Shown: one piece after another, positions 42,907 to 51,217 of the stretch
Numbering within the stretch: the stretch's first letter is position 1
Layout: every line of letters starts with the position of its first letter
Assembly: GCF_021044625.1 (NCBI RefSeq)
Contig: NZ_CP087999.1
Span: 1,195,001-1,259,000, forward strand
Source: Geomonas sp. RF6
GTDB lineage: Bacteria > Desulfobacterota > Desulfuromonadia > Geobacterales > Geobacteraceae
Length of the DNA stretch: 64,000 nucleotides
Direction of reading: 5' to 3'
Program-made: the position numbers and the translations under genes
The notes under the pieces: generated by a model
Databases searched by the model: none
Seen by the model: only the letters and a program-made list of their open reading frames with translations
Told to the model about the DNA's origin: nothing

Positions 42907-42949
42907 CCCGTGATAATGATTACTGTGTTTTATTCCTAAGGAGGGGGCA

Positions 42950-43837
42950 ATGAGAGTAGCAAAGTTAACCAAGTTTTTTTCTGCATTTTTCCTGTTCTGC
43001 TGTATCGGGACAGCATGGGCAGCTGAACCGGCGGCGCCGGCAGCAACCACTCTTAGCAACGCCGACTGCGTGAAGTGCCACGAGCAGCCGGTGAAGGACA
43101 TCACCGCGAACGGCGGGAAGCACAAGACCGAGGTCACCTGCCAGGACTGCCACAACGGTCACCCCCCCAAAGTGAAGAAGCCGATCCCGGCATGCAGCCA
43201 GTGCCACTCCGGCAAACCCCACTACGAGCTCAAAGGGTGCAACGCTTGCCACTCCAACCCGCACACCCCGAAGGCGATCAAGTTCGGCAACAACGTCACC
43301 GACCCGTGCCTCACCTGCCATAAGCCGCAGATGGAGCAGCTGAAGGCGTTCCCGAGCAAGCACAGCAAGCTCGCCTGCTCCTTCTGCCACAACGTTCACG
43401 GCAGGATCCCCCCCTGCACCCAGTGCCACAAGCCGCACTCCGCGGACATGACCCAGAAGGACTGCAAGGCCTGCCACAGCGCCCACAAGCCGGCGGTGGT
43501 GACGTACAACGCACAGACCCCGAACAAGTTCTGCGCGGCCTGCCACTCCAAGGCGGCGAACCTCCTCGCCTCCAGCCCGGCGAAGCACAACAAGCTCGCT
43601 TGCGTGTACTGCCATCAGGCGAAGCACAAGATGGTTCCGGCCTGCACCAGCTGCCACGGCACTCCGCACCCGGCGGCGATGATGGCGAAGTTCCCGAAAT
43701 GCAGCGACTGCCACAGCATCGCTCATGACCTGAACCGCTGGAGCACCACCGGCGCACCGGCTAAACCGGCGGCACCGGCAGCGCCGGCCAAAGGCGAGGC
43801 AGCCCCTGCCCCCAAGAAGGCGCCTGCCAAGAAGTAA
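42950..43837 (+). CDS. Twelve-haem c-type cytochrome
   Basis: A 295-residue exported cytochrome. The signal peptide ends at AWA (residue 24). Twelve CxxCH motifs follow (CVKCH, CQDCH, CSQCH, CNACH, CLTCH, CSFCH, CTQCH, CKACH, CAACH, CVYCH, CTSCH, CSDCH), one haem per roughly 18 residues, which suggests a haem wire. The last ~40 residues are Ala/Pro/Lys repeats (APAKPAAPAAPAKGE). No lipobox is seen, so it is probably periplasmic or secreted. AGGAGGGGG precedes the ATG. The gene lies directly downstream of the secretion operon. It probably moves electrons towards extracellular acceptors, but partner and acceptor are unknown. Confidence 0.93.
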   Translation: MRVAKLTKFFSAFFLFCCIGTAWAAEPAAPAATTLSNADCVKCHEQPVKDITANGGKHKTEVTCQDCHNGHPPKVKKPIPACSQCHSGKPHYELKGCNACHSNPHTPKAIKFGNNVTDPCLTCHKPQMEQLKAFPSKHSKLACSFCHNVHGRIPPCTQCHKPHSADMTQKDCKACHSAHKPAVVTYNAQTPNKFCAACHSKAANLLASSPAKHNKLACVYCHQAKHKMVPACTSCHGTPHPAAMMAKFPKCSDCHSIAHDLNRWSTTGAPAKPAAPAAPAKGEAAPAPKKAPAKK

Positions 43838-43852
43838 TCGGTAACAAAAAGG

Positions 43853-43883
43853 GAGAAGGCCGGCTCACAAGGCCGGCCTTCTC
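43853..43883 (+). terminator. Long hairpin after the cytochrome gene
   Basis: GAGAAGGCCGGC (43853-43864) pairs perfectly with GCCGGCCTTCTC (43872-43883) over a seven-base loop. Only a weak T-rich stretch follows. Confidence 0.75.
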
Positions 43884-43982
43884 TTATCCCCTTGCCGCAG
43901 CCGGCGAGGTAAAAGCAAAGCTCCATTGCCCATCTCTTCAGCAGCTACTCGTACGAACTGCCGCCTGTGCAGGGAGGTTTCG

Positions 43983-44372
43983 ATGCTTTTACTGGGAATT
44001 GCCTCAGCGGTGACAGCAGTAACACTTGTTGTCCTCACCTCGTTTCTTATCCCCACTCTCATGGAAATGAAGAAAGCCGCGGCTGCTCTGCGCAGCGTCG
44101 CGGAGAAGACCGAGGCACAGCTGGAGCCGCTCCTCATGGAGGCGCGCTCCGCGGTCGCCGAAGTCCGCATCGTCACCGCTTCCGTTGCGGCCAATGCAGA
44201 CGGCGTGAGCCTCCTCATGGAGGAGTTGGGAGAGACCGGGGAGCACATCAGAGCGATCAACAGAGTGGTGGGGGTGGTCTCCACCCTGGTGGCCGGTTCC
44301 TCCGCATGGATGACCGGCGCACGTGTTGCGGGAAGGTTCATTGCTGATAAACTTATTAGAAAAAGGGGGTAA
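43983..44372 (+). CDS. DUF948-like membrane-anchored protein
   Basis: A 129-residue protein with an N-terminal membrane anchor (LLLGIASAVTAVTLVVLTSFLI), a helical stalk (MEMKKAAAALRSVAEKTEAQLEPLLMEA), and a C-terminal hydrophobic patch (VVGVVSTLVAGSSAWM), as in the DUF948 family. GGGAGG lies before the ATG at 43983. A longer frame from 43926 lacks a ribosome-binding site. Six bases separate it from the ytxH-like gene; the two families often occur together. A membrane or stress role is likely but unproven. Confidence 0.78.
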   Translation: MLLLGIASAVTAVTLVVLTSFLIPTLMEMKKAAAALRSVAEKTEAQLEPLLMEARSAVAEVRIVTASVAANADGVSLLMEELGETGEHIRAINRVVGVVSTLVAGSSAWMTGARVAGRFIADKLIRKRG

Positions 44373-44377
44373 CTGCC

Positions 44378-44689
44378 ATGTCAGAAGATAGTGGTGTTGG
44401 GACAGGAACAGTTCTGCTTTCGTTTCTCGCGGGCGCAGCTGTCGGCGTAGGGGCCGCCCTCCTCTTTGCTCCGAAAACCGGCGAGGAGATGCGCGGACAG
44501 ATCAGAGACCTGACCGACGATGCCGTCGGCAAGATCAAGGACTACGCGAGCGACGCACAGACCAGGATCCGCTCCAGCTATGAAGAGGGGAGGGACAAGG
44601 TCATGGAGAAGAAGAGCATCATCTCCTCCGCGATCGAAGCAGGTAAGGAAGCAATGGAGCGCGAAAAGGAAAAACAGAAGGTGATGTAA
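44378..44689 (+). CDS. YtxH-domain protein
   Basis: A 103-residue protein: a glycine-rich membrane segment (VLLSFLAGAAVGVGAALLFAPKTGEEMR, the YtxH hallmark), then an amphipathic helix and a basic C terminus. YtxH proteins are linked to general stress in Bacillus. In other phyla the function is unknown. It is paired with the upstream DUF948-like gene and ends at a strong terminator. Confidence 0.85.
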   Translation: MSEDSGVGTGTVLLSFLAGAAVGVGAALLFAPKTGEEMRGQIRDLTDDAVGKIKDYASDAQTRIRSSYEEGRDKVMEKKSIISSAIEAGKEAMEREKEKQKVM

Positions 44690-44699
44690 GATCACCACC

Positions 44700-44727
44700 A
44701 AAAGCCCACCCCCCGGTGGGCTTTTTT
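44700..44727 (+). terminator. Intrinsic terminator after the ytxH-like gene
   Basis: AAAAGCCCACC (44700-44710) pairs with GGTGGGCTTTT (44715-44725) around CCCC, with six T at 44722-44727. Confidence 0.92.
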
Positions 44728-44829
44728 CTTGCCGCTGCAATACCCGCCGAGCAGCCAAAGACCCCACTGACATTCGATCACTCCGGCCGGCGGCGTTTCG
44801 GCCGGGAGCACAGAAAGAGAGCCCTCCCC

Positions 44830-46173
44830 ATGCGTCTTGGCCAGGACGAAATCATCTTCTCCCGCAAGTGGCTGTGGCAGACCGACCCCGAGACGCTCGG
44901 AGGGTACCGGGGAAAGCTCCTGCGCGCCGTGCAGGTCGTCGTCTTCATCATGCAGAACTTCCTCACCAACAGCGCGCCGCTGAGGGCCGCCGCCCTCACC
45001 TTCACGACCCTGCTCTCCATCGTCCCCCTCCTTGCCCTCACCTTCGCCGTCCTGAAGGGGCTCGGGGCACAGAACAAGCTCGCCCCCGTGATCCTGCGCC
45101 AGGTCGCCGCAGGCTCGGAGGTCGTCGTCACCCGCATCGTCACCTACATAAACAACACCAATGCAGGGTCGATCGGCGCCATCGGCCTCCTCATGCTCCT
45201 CTTTACCGCCGTCTCCACACTCGGCAGCGTGGAGGACTCCTTCGACACGATCTGGGGCGTGCCGGAGACCCGCTCCTTCTACCGGAAATTCAGCGACTAC
45301 CTGAGCGTCCTCGTCAGCGCCCCCCTTCTCGTCCTTGCCGCCACCAGCATCACCAGCACCTTGCAGAACAAGGCGGTGGTGCGCTGGCTCCTCGAGTCGA
45401 CCTACTTCGGAGACATCTACCTCCAGCTCCTGCGCCTCGTTCCGTACGTGAGCGTGTGGGCCGCCTTCTTCCTCCTGTACATCTTCATCCCCAACACGAA
45501 GGTGCGCGTCGGCTCCGCCCTCTTTGGCGCCGTCCTCGCCGGCACGATCTGGGAGGGTGCCCAGTGGGCCTACATCCACTTCCAGATCGGGGTGGCGAAC
45601 TACAACGCCATCTACGGGACGCTGGCGGCGCTCCCCATCGTGATGATCTGGCTCTACACGAGCTGGCTCATCGTCCTTTTCGGGATGGAGGTGGTGGCGG
45701 TGCACCAGCAGCGCACCACTTTCCGGCGGGAGCTCCTCGGGCACCAGGTCAACCAGTCGTTCAGGGAGCTGCTAGCGCTGGCGGTGCTGCGCAGGATTGG
45801 GGAGTCCTTCCACCACGGTCAGTTGCGCTGGGGGGAGCAGCAGCTGTCCCTCTCCCTGGGGATACCGCTGCGCATCCTGCGGCCGACACTGAACCAGCTT
45901 TCCGAGGCGGGTTTCATCGTCTCCACCAGCGCCCCGGGGGAGCCGTACCAACCTGCACGGGAGCTCGACCAGATCGTCCTTGCGGAAGTCATCCTCTCCC
46001 TGAAGAGCCAGGGGGCGTGCTGCCTCCTTCCCGGAGAAGAGGCGGCCGCAGGCCTTCTGGAGCGGGGGGAGGAGGCACTCAGGGAGGCGTTCAAGGGGAC
46101 GACGCTGAAGGAGCTGGTCCTCGAAAACGAGGCGGCTGCCGTCGTTGACAAAGGGGGATCAGTTGACATATAG
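44830..46173 (+). CDS. YihY/BrkB-family membrane protein with a C-terminal winged-helix-like tail
   Basis: A 447-residue protein. Residues ~35-300 form the YihY domain with about six membrane segments (ALTFTTLLSIVPLLALTFAVLKG; FIPNTKVRVGSALFGAVLAGTIWEGAQWAY; IYGTLAALPIVMIWLYTSWLIVLFG). The following ~130 residues are cytoplasmic and resemble a winged helix (LSLSLGIPLRILRPTLNQLSEAGFIVS). This tail is typical of long YihY proteins in proteobacteria. The family was once called RNase BN in error. True function is unknown, possibly envelope or transport. The ATG at 44830 has only a weak GAGAG upstream. Confidence 0.85.
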   Translation: MRLGQDEIIFSRKWLWQTDPETLGGYRGKLLRAVQVVVFIMQNFLTNSAPLRAAALTFTTLLSIVPLLALTFAVLKGLGAQNKLAPVILRQVAAGSEVVVTRIVTYINNTNAGSIGAIGLLMLLFTAVSTLGSVEDSFDTIWGVPETRSFYRKFSDYLSVLVSAPLLVLAATSITSTLQNKAVVRWLLESTYFGDIYLQLLRLVPYVSVWAAFFLLYIFIPNTKVRVGSALFGAVLAGTIWEGAQWAYIHFQIGVANYNAIYGTLAALPIVMIWLYTSWLIVLFGMEVVAVHQQRTTFRRELLGHQVNQSFRELLALAVLRRIGESFHHGQLRWGEQQLSLSLGIPLRILRPTLNQLSEAGFIVSTSAPGEPYQPARELDQIVLAEVILSLKSQGACCLLPGEEAAAGLLERGEEALREAFKGTTLKELVLENEAAAVVDKGGSVDI

Positions 46174-46206
46174 TGTCGTGATCCCACCCCCAAAAGCAGC
46201 AGGTTC

Positions 46207-47544
46207 ATGCAAGATTTTAAGAACATACACAAAAAGAAACGACGCCGGCACGGCAGGCGGAAAGGGGAGGAAGCGCGCAACGCTTTCAAGGCGGTCCTCG
46301 AAACCCCTCCCCCCCGCAAGAACAGGCTCAAGATCGTGCTTCCGGTCCTGGCCCTCGCTCTCGCCAGCTATCCACTCTTCGGACTCCTGAACTCCGCCCG
46401 CACGGCGAAAACCACCACAGCCCCCCATACCACGTCCTCACCGGCCGCCGTCCTCACGAAAGCGGACAACTGGAGCTCCTTCAAGCTGGCAGCCGAGGTC
46501 TTCCCGAGCGCGAAGCAGGAGGCAAACGAGTTTGCCGCCCCCCTGCCGCAAGGGGGGAAGATCGTGTACGCCATCAACGAGCGGCTGCAAAGCCGCGTGG
46601 CGAAGGTCATGCAGGACTTCAAGGTGCCGTACGCCGCGCTGGTGGCGATCGAGCCGAAGACGGGGAAGATCCTCGCCGTCGTCTCCCACTCCACCGCGCA
46701 ACCGGCTTGGGAGAAGGATGCCTGCTACCGGCTCTACCCGATGGCCTCCCTTTTCAAGATCGTCACCGCCTCCGCGGCGCTGGAGGACAAGAAGGTCACC
46801 GCCGACACCCCCTTTGCCTTCAACGGGCGCCTCACCTCCGAGAGCCCGAAGCACTGGCGGTCGACCGGTCGCCGCAGCCCGCAGATGCCGCTGGCGCAGG
46901 CGATGGGGAAGTCGGTGAATCCGGTCTTTGGCAGACTTGCCGGCGACATCGTGGGGCGTGACGCGCTGATAAGCTGCGCCCAGAAGTACGGCTTCAACCA
47001 GGAGATCTACCCCGGCTGCCCCGTGATCCCGAGCACTGCGCCCCCTCCGGACTCCCTCGACCAGCTCATGCTGACCGGCGCCGGTCTGAACCACGACGTG
47101 AAGGTCTCGCCGCTGCACGCCGCCTCTCTCATGGCGGCCGTCGCAAACGGCGGGGTCATGATGGCCCCGAGCCTCGCGCAGCAGGTCGTCGACGCGAAGG
47201 GGGGGACCCTCTTCAAGCAGCAGCCGTTCGAGCTGCGCCGCGTGGTGACGCCGCAGACCGCCTCGGAGCTCGCCCGCATGCTCTCCACCACCACGGTGAC
47301 CGGGACCTCGAGAAAGGCGTTCCACGACCGCAGGGGGCGCCCGATGCTCGCCTCCCTGAAGGTCGCGGCGAAGACCGGTTCCATCGACGGGACCGACCCC
47401 GCCGGCCACTACAGCTGGTTCACCGCCTACGCCCCGATGGAGGATCCACAGATCGCCATCGCGGCGCTCGTCATCAACGAGGCGAAGTGGAAGATAAAGG
47501 CACCGTTTCTCGGGGAGCAGGCGCTCGAGGCGTTCTTCAAGTAG
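46207..47544 (+). CDS. Penicillin-binding protein with a transpeptidase domain
   Basis: A 445-residue membrane-anchored enzyme. A basic N terminus (KKKRRRHGRRKGEE) and one transmembrane segment (about 43-62) precede a short linker, then a transpeptidase domain (about 120-440). The active-site motifs are complete: S181-LFK, S236-V-N and K389-T-G. There is no glycosyltransferase domain and no large class B N-terminal module, so this is a short PBP. It probably cross-links septal or sidewall peptidoglycan. The gene follows the YihY gene by 33 bases. Confidence 0.88.
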   Translation: MQDFKNIHKKKRRRHGRRKGEEARNAFKAVLETPPPRKNRLKIVLPVLALALASYPLFGLLNSARTAKTTTAPHTTSSPAAVLTKADNWSSFKLAAEVFPSAKQEANEFAAPLPQGGKIVYAINERLQSRVAKVMQDFKVPYAALVAIEPKTGKILAVVSHSTAQPAWEKDACYRLYPMASLFKIVTASAALEDKKVTADTPFAFNGRLTSESPKHWRSTGRRSPQMPLAQAMGKSVNPVFGRLAGDIVGRDALISCAQKYGFNQEIYPGCPVIPSTAPPPDSLDQLMLTGAGLNHDVKVSPLHAASLMAAVANGGVMMAPSLAQQVVDAKGGTLFKQQPFELRRVVTPQTASELARMLSTTTVTGTSRKAFHDRRGRPMLASLKVAAKTGSIDGTDPAGHYSWFTAYAPMEDPQIAIAALVINEAKWKIKAPFLGEQALEAFFK

Positions 47545-47552
47545 GGGTAAGT

Positions 47553-47801
47553 GTGGAGTGTCTGCGCTGCGGGACGTGCTGCGTGGCGCCGGACATCTCG
47601 GCGCTCGGGAAGAGGATCGGAGAGCGGTGTCCCCACCTTTCCGACGATCTGACCTGCGCCGACTACGGGAACCGCCCCGCCGTGTGCCGCGGCTACCGCC
47701 CCGACGAGATCTGCAGAATGATCTGTGCGGAAACGCTGGAGGAACGGGTGGAAAAGTACCTCGCCCTTTTCGGGGCTACTGCGGAAAGGTCTTCAGGGTG
47801 A
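47553..47801 (+). CDS. YkgJ-like cysteine-cluster protein
   Basis: An 82-residue protein with the CxxCC cluster of the YkgJ/UPF0153 family: CLRCGTCC at the N terminus, then CPHL, CADYGNRPAVCRGY and CRMIC. The cysteines probably bind iron-sulfur or zinc. I choose the GTG at 47553, placed after AGGGG and nine bases after the PBP stop. The 3' end overlaps the convergent lpxH end by 26 bases. Function unknown. Confidence 0.8.
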   Translation: MECLRCGTCCVAPDISALGKRIGERCPHLSDDLTCADYGNRPAVCRGYRPDEICRMICAETLEERVEKYLALFGATAERSSG

Positions 47802-48492
47802 ACTCCCCGTCGAGCCACTCGCAGTAGGAGAACTGGGTGATCCAGTCCCCGAGCGACACGACGACCCGCTCCCCTTCCCGCTCCAGGTACGGCAGGTGGA
47901 AGTGGCCGGTAACGACGGCGTCGCACCCCTTCCCGAAGCATCCCCTGGCAAAGGAGAGGGTGATAGCGCGCCGGTCCCACCTGACGCGGCGGACCTTGTG
48001 CCTCTTCCCGCTGAGCCTGGAGAGGATGGCGGCGACCGCGCCCGCTAAGCCGCGGGGAAAGAGGGGGAGGAGGACGCCGGCGAGCCGGCTGTGCAGCAGG
48101 AGGCGAAAGGCCCGGTAGCGATAGTCCCTCCTGTTGATCTGGTCGCCGTGGCAAAGATAGACCTGCTGGCTGCCGATCGTTACGATCGCGCCGCGCCGGT
48201 GCACTTCGGCCTGCAGCTCCTCCCGGAAGAAGCGGGTGAGGTGGAAATCGTGGTTCCCCTCGAAGTAGACGAGGCGCACACCGCGCCCGCGCACCCTCTT
48301 CAGGGAGTCGACGACCTCCCGGTAGTGCCGGTACACGGGGGTCGGGGAGCCGACCCAGAACTCGAAGAGGTCCCCGAGGATGTAGAGCGTGTCGGTGTCC
48401 GGGGGGAGGGTATCCAGGAAGCGGAGCAGGGAGCGGTAATTCGCGTCCCCCGGTTGCTTCAGGTGGGCATCGGCGATAAAAATGTTGCGCAT
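47776..48492 (-). CDS. lpxH: UDP-2,3-diacylglucosamine diphosphatase LpxH
   Basis: A 238-residue calcineurin-like phosphoesterase that cleaves UDP-2,3-diacylglucosamine to lipid X in lipid A synthesis. Metal ligands are visible: D and H in IADAHL, GDLFEFW, GNHD, YLCHGD and VVTGHFH. The start MRNIFIAD is chosen by homology at 48492, although no good ribosome-binding site is visible. A frame to 48645 would add 51 residues of low plausibility. Convergent with the ykgJ-like gene (26-bp overlap) and divergent from the UPF0158 gene. Confidence 0.88.
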   Translation of the reverse strand: MRNIFIADAHLKQPGDANYRSLLRFLDTLPPDTDTLYILGDLFEFWVGSPTPVYRHYREVVDSLKRVRGRGVRLVYFEGNHDFHLTRFFREELQAEVHRRGAIVTIGSQQVYLCHGDQINRRDYRYRAFRLLLHSRLAGVLLPLFPRGLAGAVAAILSRLSGKRHKVRRVRWDRRAITLSFARGCFGKGCDAVVTGHFHLPYLEREGERVVVSLGDWITQFSYCEWLDGEFTLKTFPQ

Positions 48493-48596
48493 GGGGCACA
48501 ATATATACAAAACTATGGGTGAGGTCCAGTGGGTTCCCCCGCTGGAGGGTGGCGGCACCTCCCTTCGTGCCCACCTCCCCTGACGAGGTTGACTGC

Positions 48597-49025
48597 ATGG
48601 CCATGCGAAGTGTGGAGATAGTCTGGGACGAACTGATGGAAGCATTCGAGAACCCCGACCCGGAACTGACCTACTTTCTGGACCGTGAGACCGGAGAAGT
48701 CTTCTCCGTTCCCGCCGACTACGACGACGAAACGTTCTGGGAGGAGATGGCGGCGGCGGACGAGCGCTACCTCGAAATACCCGCCTTCGACTACGCGCAG
48801 GAGCGCCAGATGGTGCACGGCTTCATCCAGGGGGTCAGCAACGCGGCGCTGAAGGCGATGCTCGTGCGCGCCTTCGTCGGGAAGAGCGCCTACGGGCGCC
48901 TGAGCGAGATCCTTTCCTTCTATCCCGAAGAGCAGGAGCGCTTCGAGGCGGTGCGGGAGCAGGTCATCACCGGGCGCGCCGGAGAGTGGCTGGAGGAGCA
49001 CGACATCTTCCCCCCCGACCGGTAG
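48597..49025 (+). CDS. UPF0158 family protein
   Basis: A 142-residue acidic protein: an N-terminal helix (IVWDELMEAFENPDPELTYFLDRETGEVF), then a pattern of aromatic and acidic residues and HGFIQGV, matching UPF0158. Function unknown in all members. GAGG lies eight bases before the ATG at 48597. A longer frame from 48519 has no support. Confidence 0.82.
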   Translation: MAMRSVEIVWDELMEAFENPDPELTYFLDRETGEVFSVPADYDDETFWEEMAAADERYLEIPAFDYAQERQMVHGFIQGVSNAALKAMLVRAFVGKSAYGRLSEILSFYPEEQERFEAVREQVITGRAGEWLEEHDIFPPDR

Positions 49026-49130
49026 ACCGCCCCTCGCACCGTACGCCGGGCCCAACCGACCCGCACGGCGCTTCTTTCCTCGCCCCTTTTCCTTTCCGGG
49101 CGCGGCCACATCCCATAACCAGAGGCACCC

Positions 49131-50180
49131 ATGCTTGCACAAAGAAACGCCGCGAACCGGACCGTGGTGATACTCCTCGTCGCAGCCGCACTCTTCGCCG
49201 CCGGTCACGCCCTGAGCCACACCGCGTCCTGCTTTCTCCTCTCCTTCGTCATCGCCTATCTGCTCGACCCCTTCGTGGTATGGCTCGAGCATCGCAGGGT
49301 GCGCAGGCCCGCGGCGATCGTGACGCTTTACGTCCTCCTCGCCATCCTTTCCGTATTCGTCCTCTCCTATCTCGTCCCCTACGCGATTGTGCGGGGACAG
49401 GCGCTCATCCCGAGCATACCGACCTACCTGGAGAAGGCGAAGAACCTTGGGCTCGAGCTGCAGGGACAGGTGCAACCGCTGTACGGCGCGGAGTGGCGCT
49501 GGGCCGCGGACAAGGCGGTGGAGTGGCTGGACAACGTCTTCAGGAGCGTGGGAAGCGGCGTCTCCTCCGCGGCGGCGAGCGTCGTCTTCAACCTCTTCAA
49601 CCTGGTGCTCGCCCCGATCCTCGTCTTTTTCATGCTGTACTACAAAAAGGACATAAAGGAGGAGATCGCGGCGTGGCTGCCGGTGCGCCACCGCGGCACC
49701 CTCCTGTCGCTGGGGAGAGAGATCAACGACAGTATCGGCGGCTTTTTGAAGGGGCAGATCATCGTCTCCGCCATCGTGGCGATCCTGGTGAGCGGCACCC
49801 TCGCCCTCATGGAGGTGGACTACGCGATCTTCAACGGGATCTTCGCAGGGGTCGCCTCCGTCCTCCCCTTCATCGGCGTCGTCATCGCCACCATCCCCCC
49901 CCTCTTCTTCGCCTACCTGAAGTTCCAGAGCGGGCTCGCGCTGGTAAAGGTGCTTGCGGCCTTTGCCGCGATCTACTTTCTGGAGGGGTACCTGGTAAAG
50001 CCCCTCGTCTTTCGCAGCTCCATGGACCTGAACCCCCTTCTCACCATCATCATGGTCATGGCGCTCGGCGAACTCATAGGTTTCTGGGGGATACTCCTCG
50101 CCATACCTGTCGCAGCCGCGGCGAGGATCATCGCGGTGCACGCCGAGCGCGGGGATTTCAGGCAGGAGGAATCTCTGTAG
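49131..50180 (+). CDS. AI-2E family transporter (PerM/TqsA-like)
   Basis: A 349-residue polytopic inner-membrane protein with about eight hydrophobic segments and the family pattern SFVIAYLLDPFVVWLEHRRVRRPAAI near the N terminus and PFIGVVIATIPP in the middle. AI-2 export is shown for TqsA, but many members move other molecules or act in sodium exchange. Substrate cannot be inferred here. The upstream ribosome-binding site is poor. The next gene encodes a rhodanese. Confidence 0.88.
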   Translation: MLAQRNAANRTVVILLVAAALFAAGHALSHTASCFLLSFVIAYLLDPFVVWLEHRRVRRPAAIVTLYVLLAILSVFVLSYLVPYAIVRGQALIPSIPTYLEKAKNLGLELQGQVQPLYGAEWRWAADKAVEWLDNVFRSVGSGVSSAAASVVFNLFNLVLAPILVFFMLYYKKDIKEEIAAWLPVRHRGTLLSLGREINDSIGGFLKGQIIVSAIVAILVSGTLALMEVDYAIFNGIFAGVASVLPFIGVVIATIPPLFFAYLKFQSGLALVKVLAAFAAIYFLEGYLVKPLVFRSSMDLNPLLTIIMVMALGELIGFWGILLAIPVAAAARIIAVHAERGDFRQEESL

Positions 50181-50226
50181 CCCCGCTGCCGGAACGGGCG
50201 CACTTTCGCTTCGAAAGGAGTCACCG

Positions 50227-50748
50227 ATGAAAAAAGCCTCGAGTCGGTTGATGACCGACGTACTTCTCGTCTTCGTCGTTGCAGCAGTCCTCGGGCTCTC
50301 CTGGAATCACACACTTCTCCTGAAGGCGTGGCGCGGAGAGGCAACCTCCGCCCCCCCTGCCGCGGAAACGCAGGAGGTCCCGGGGCCGGCTGCGCAAGAG
50401 GCTGTCCCGCTGCCGCTCGGTCTCATGCAGGTGAAGGAGCTGTACGACGCAAAGGAAGCGGTCATCATCGACGCCCGCGACATGCAGAGTTACGAGGCCG
50501 GCCACATAAAGGGCGCGGTCTCCCTCCCCCTCGGGGAGGCGTCGAAGGGGGCGCCCCCCTCCTTCCAGGCTGAGGTCCCCACCGCGAAGGAGCTCATCGT
50601 CTACTGCAACGGGTTTTCCTGCCACGACAGCATGGATCTCGCCAATCTCCTCATCAAGTGGGGATACCGGACCGTGTACGTGTACGAGGGTGGGTATCCC
50701 GAGTGGTACGGCGCGGGGTATCCCATTTCTCAGGGGAGGAAACCATGA
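50227..50748 (+). CDS. Membrane-anchored rhodanese-domain protein
   Basis: A 173-residue protein. An N-terminal anchor (VLLVFVVAAVLGLSW) and an Ala/Pro/Glu linker place a single rhodanese domain in the periplasm (about 65-173). The catalytic cysteine is C127 in YCNGFSCHDS; C132 nearby gives a C-x4-C pair that is unusual for plain rhodanese and could act in redox. Its stop overlaps the start of the next gene (ATGA), encoding a MauE/DoxX-like protein. Sulfur transfer or disulfide chemistry is likely. Confidence 0.85.
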   Translation: MKKASSRLMTDVLLVFVVAAVLGLSWNHTLLLKAWRGEATSAPPAAETQEVPGPAAQEAVPLPLGLMQVKELYDAKEAVIIDARDMQSYEAGHIKGAVSLPLGEASKGAPPSFQAEVPTAKELIVYCNGFSCHDSMDLANLLIKWGYRTVYVYEGGYPEWYGAGYPISQGRKP

Positions 50749-51191
50749 TCGCGAGAGTGAAGGAGTATCTGCCGCTGGTGGTACGGGTCATTCTCGGCGG
50801 GGTGTTCATCTACGCGGGGGTGCTGAAGATCGCCGATCCGGTCGCTTTTGCGGGGAACGTCGCCGCCTACAAGCTTGTGCCGTACTTCTGGAGCTACCTT
50901 ACCGCCGCGATTCTCCCCTGGGTGGAGGTAATTTCCGGTGCCCTCCTCGTCTGCGGCTTCCGCCCGAAGGCGGGGGCGGTCGTCATCGCGCTGCTGAACG
51001 CGGTCTTCATCGTGGCGCTCGCCTCGGCTATCGTGCGGGGGCTGGACATCGATTGCGGCTGCTTCAGGCAGGGGGGGGGGGAGAAGACCTCCCCGTGGAT
51101 TGCGCTGGGGAGAGACGTGGTGTTTATCTGCATGGCCCTCTATATCGTAAGGACCAGCGGGGAGGAGCGCCGCGGCGTAAAACGCGCCTGA
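50745..51191 (+). CDS. MauE/DoxX-family redox membrane protein
   Basis: A 148-residue inner-membrane protein with four hydrophobic segments (VVRVILGGVFIYAGVLKI, LTAAILPWVEVISGALLVC, GAVVIALLNAVFIVALASAI, DVVFICMALYIV). A conserved cysteine pair is C104/C106 in DIDCGCFRQG. MauE and DoxX-like proteins support disulfide or thiol redox reactions. The four-base overlap with the rhodanese gene suggests that the two form one system. The cysteine pair probably lies at the periplasmic face. Confidence 0.83.
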   Translation: MIARVKEYLPLVVRVILGGVFIYAGVLKIADPVAFAGNVAAYKLVPYFWSYLTAAILPWVEVISGALLVCGFRPKAGAVVIALLNAVFIVALASAIVRGLDIDCGCFRQGGGEKTSPWIALGRDVVFICMALYIVRTSGEERRGVKRA

Positions 51192-51217
51192 CACCCTTTT
51201 TGAAGGGGAAACCTCAT

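Noticed and set aside
42913-42931. Possible Fur box near the cytochrome promoter
   Set aside because: Only the first half (GATAATGAT) matches; the second half of the 19-bp consensus is poor.
42737-42949. c-di-GMP (GEMM) riboswitch upstream of the cytochrome gene
   Set aside because: Such riboswitches often precede cytochrome genes in Geobacter, but no conserved core or tetraloop was seen here.
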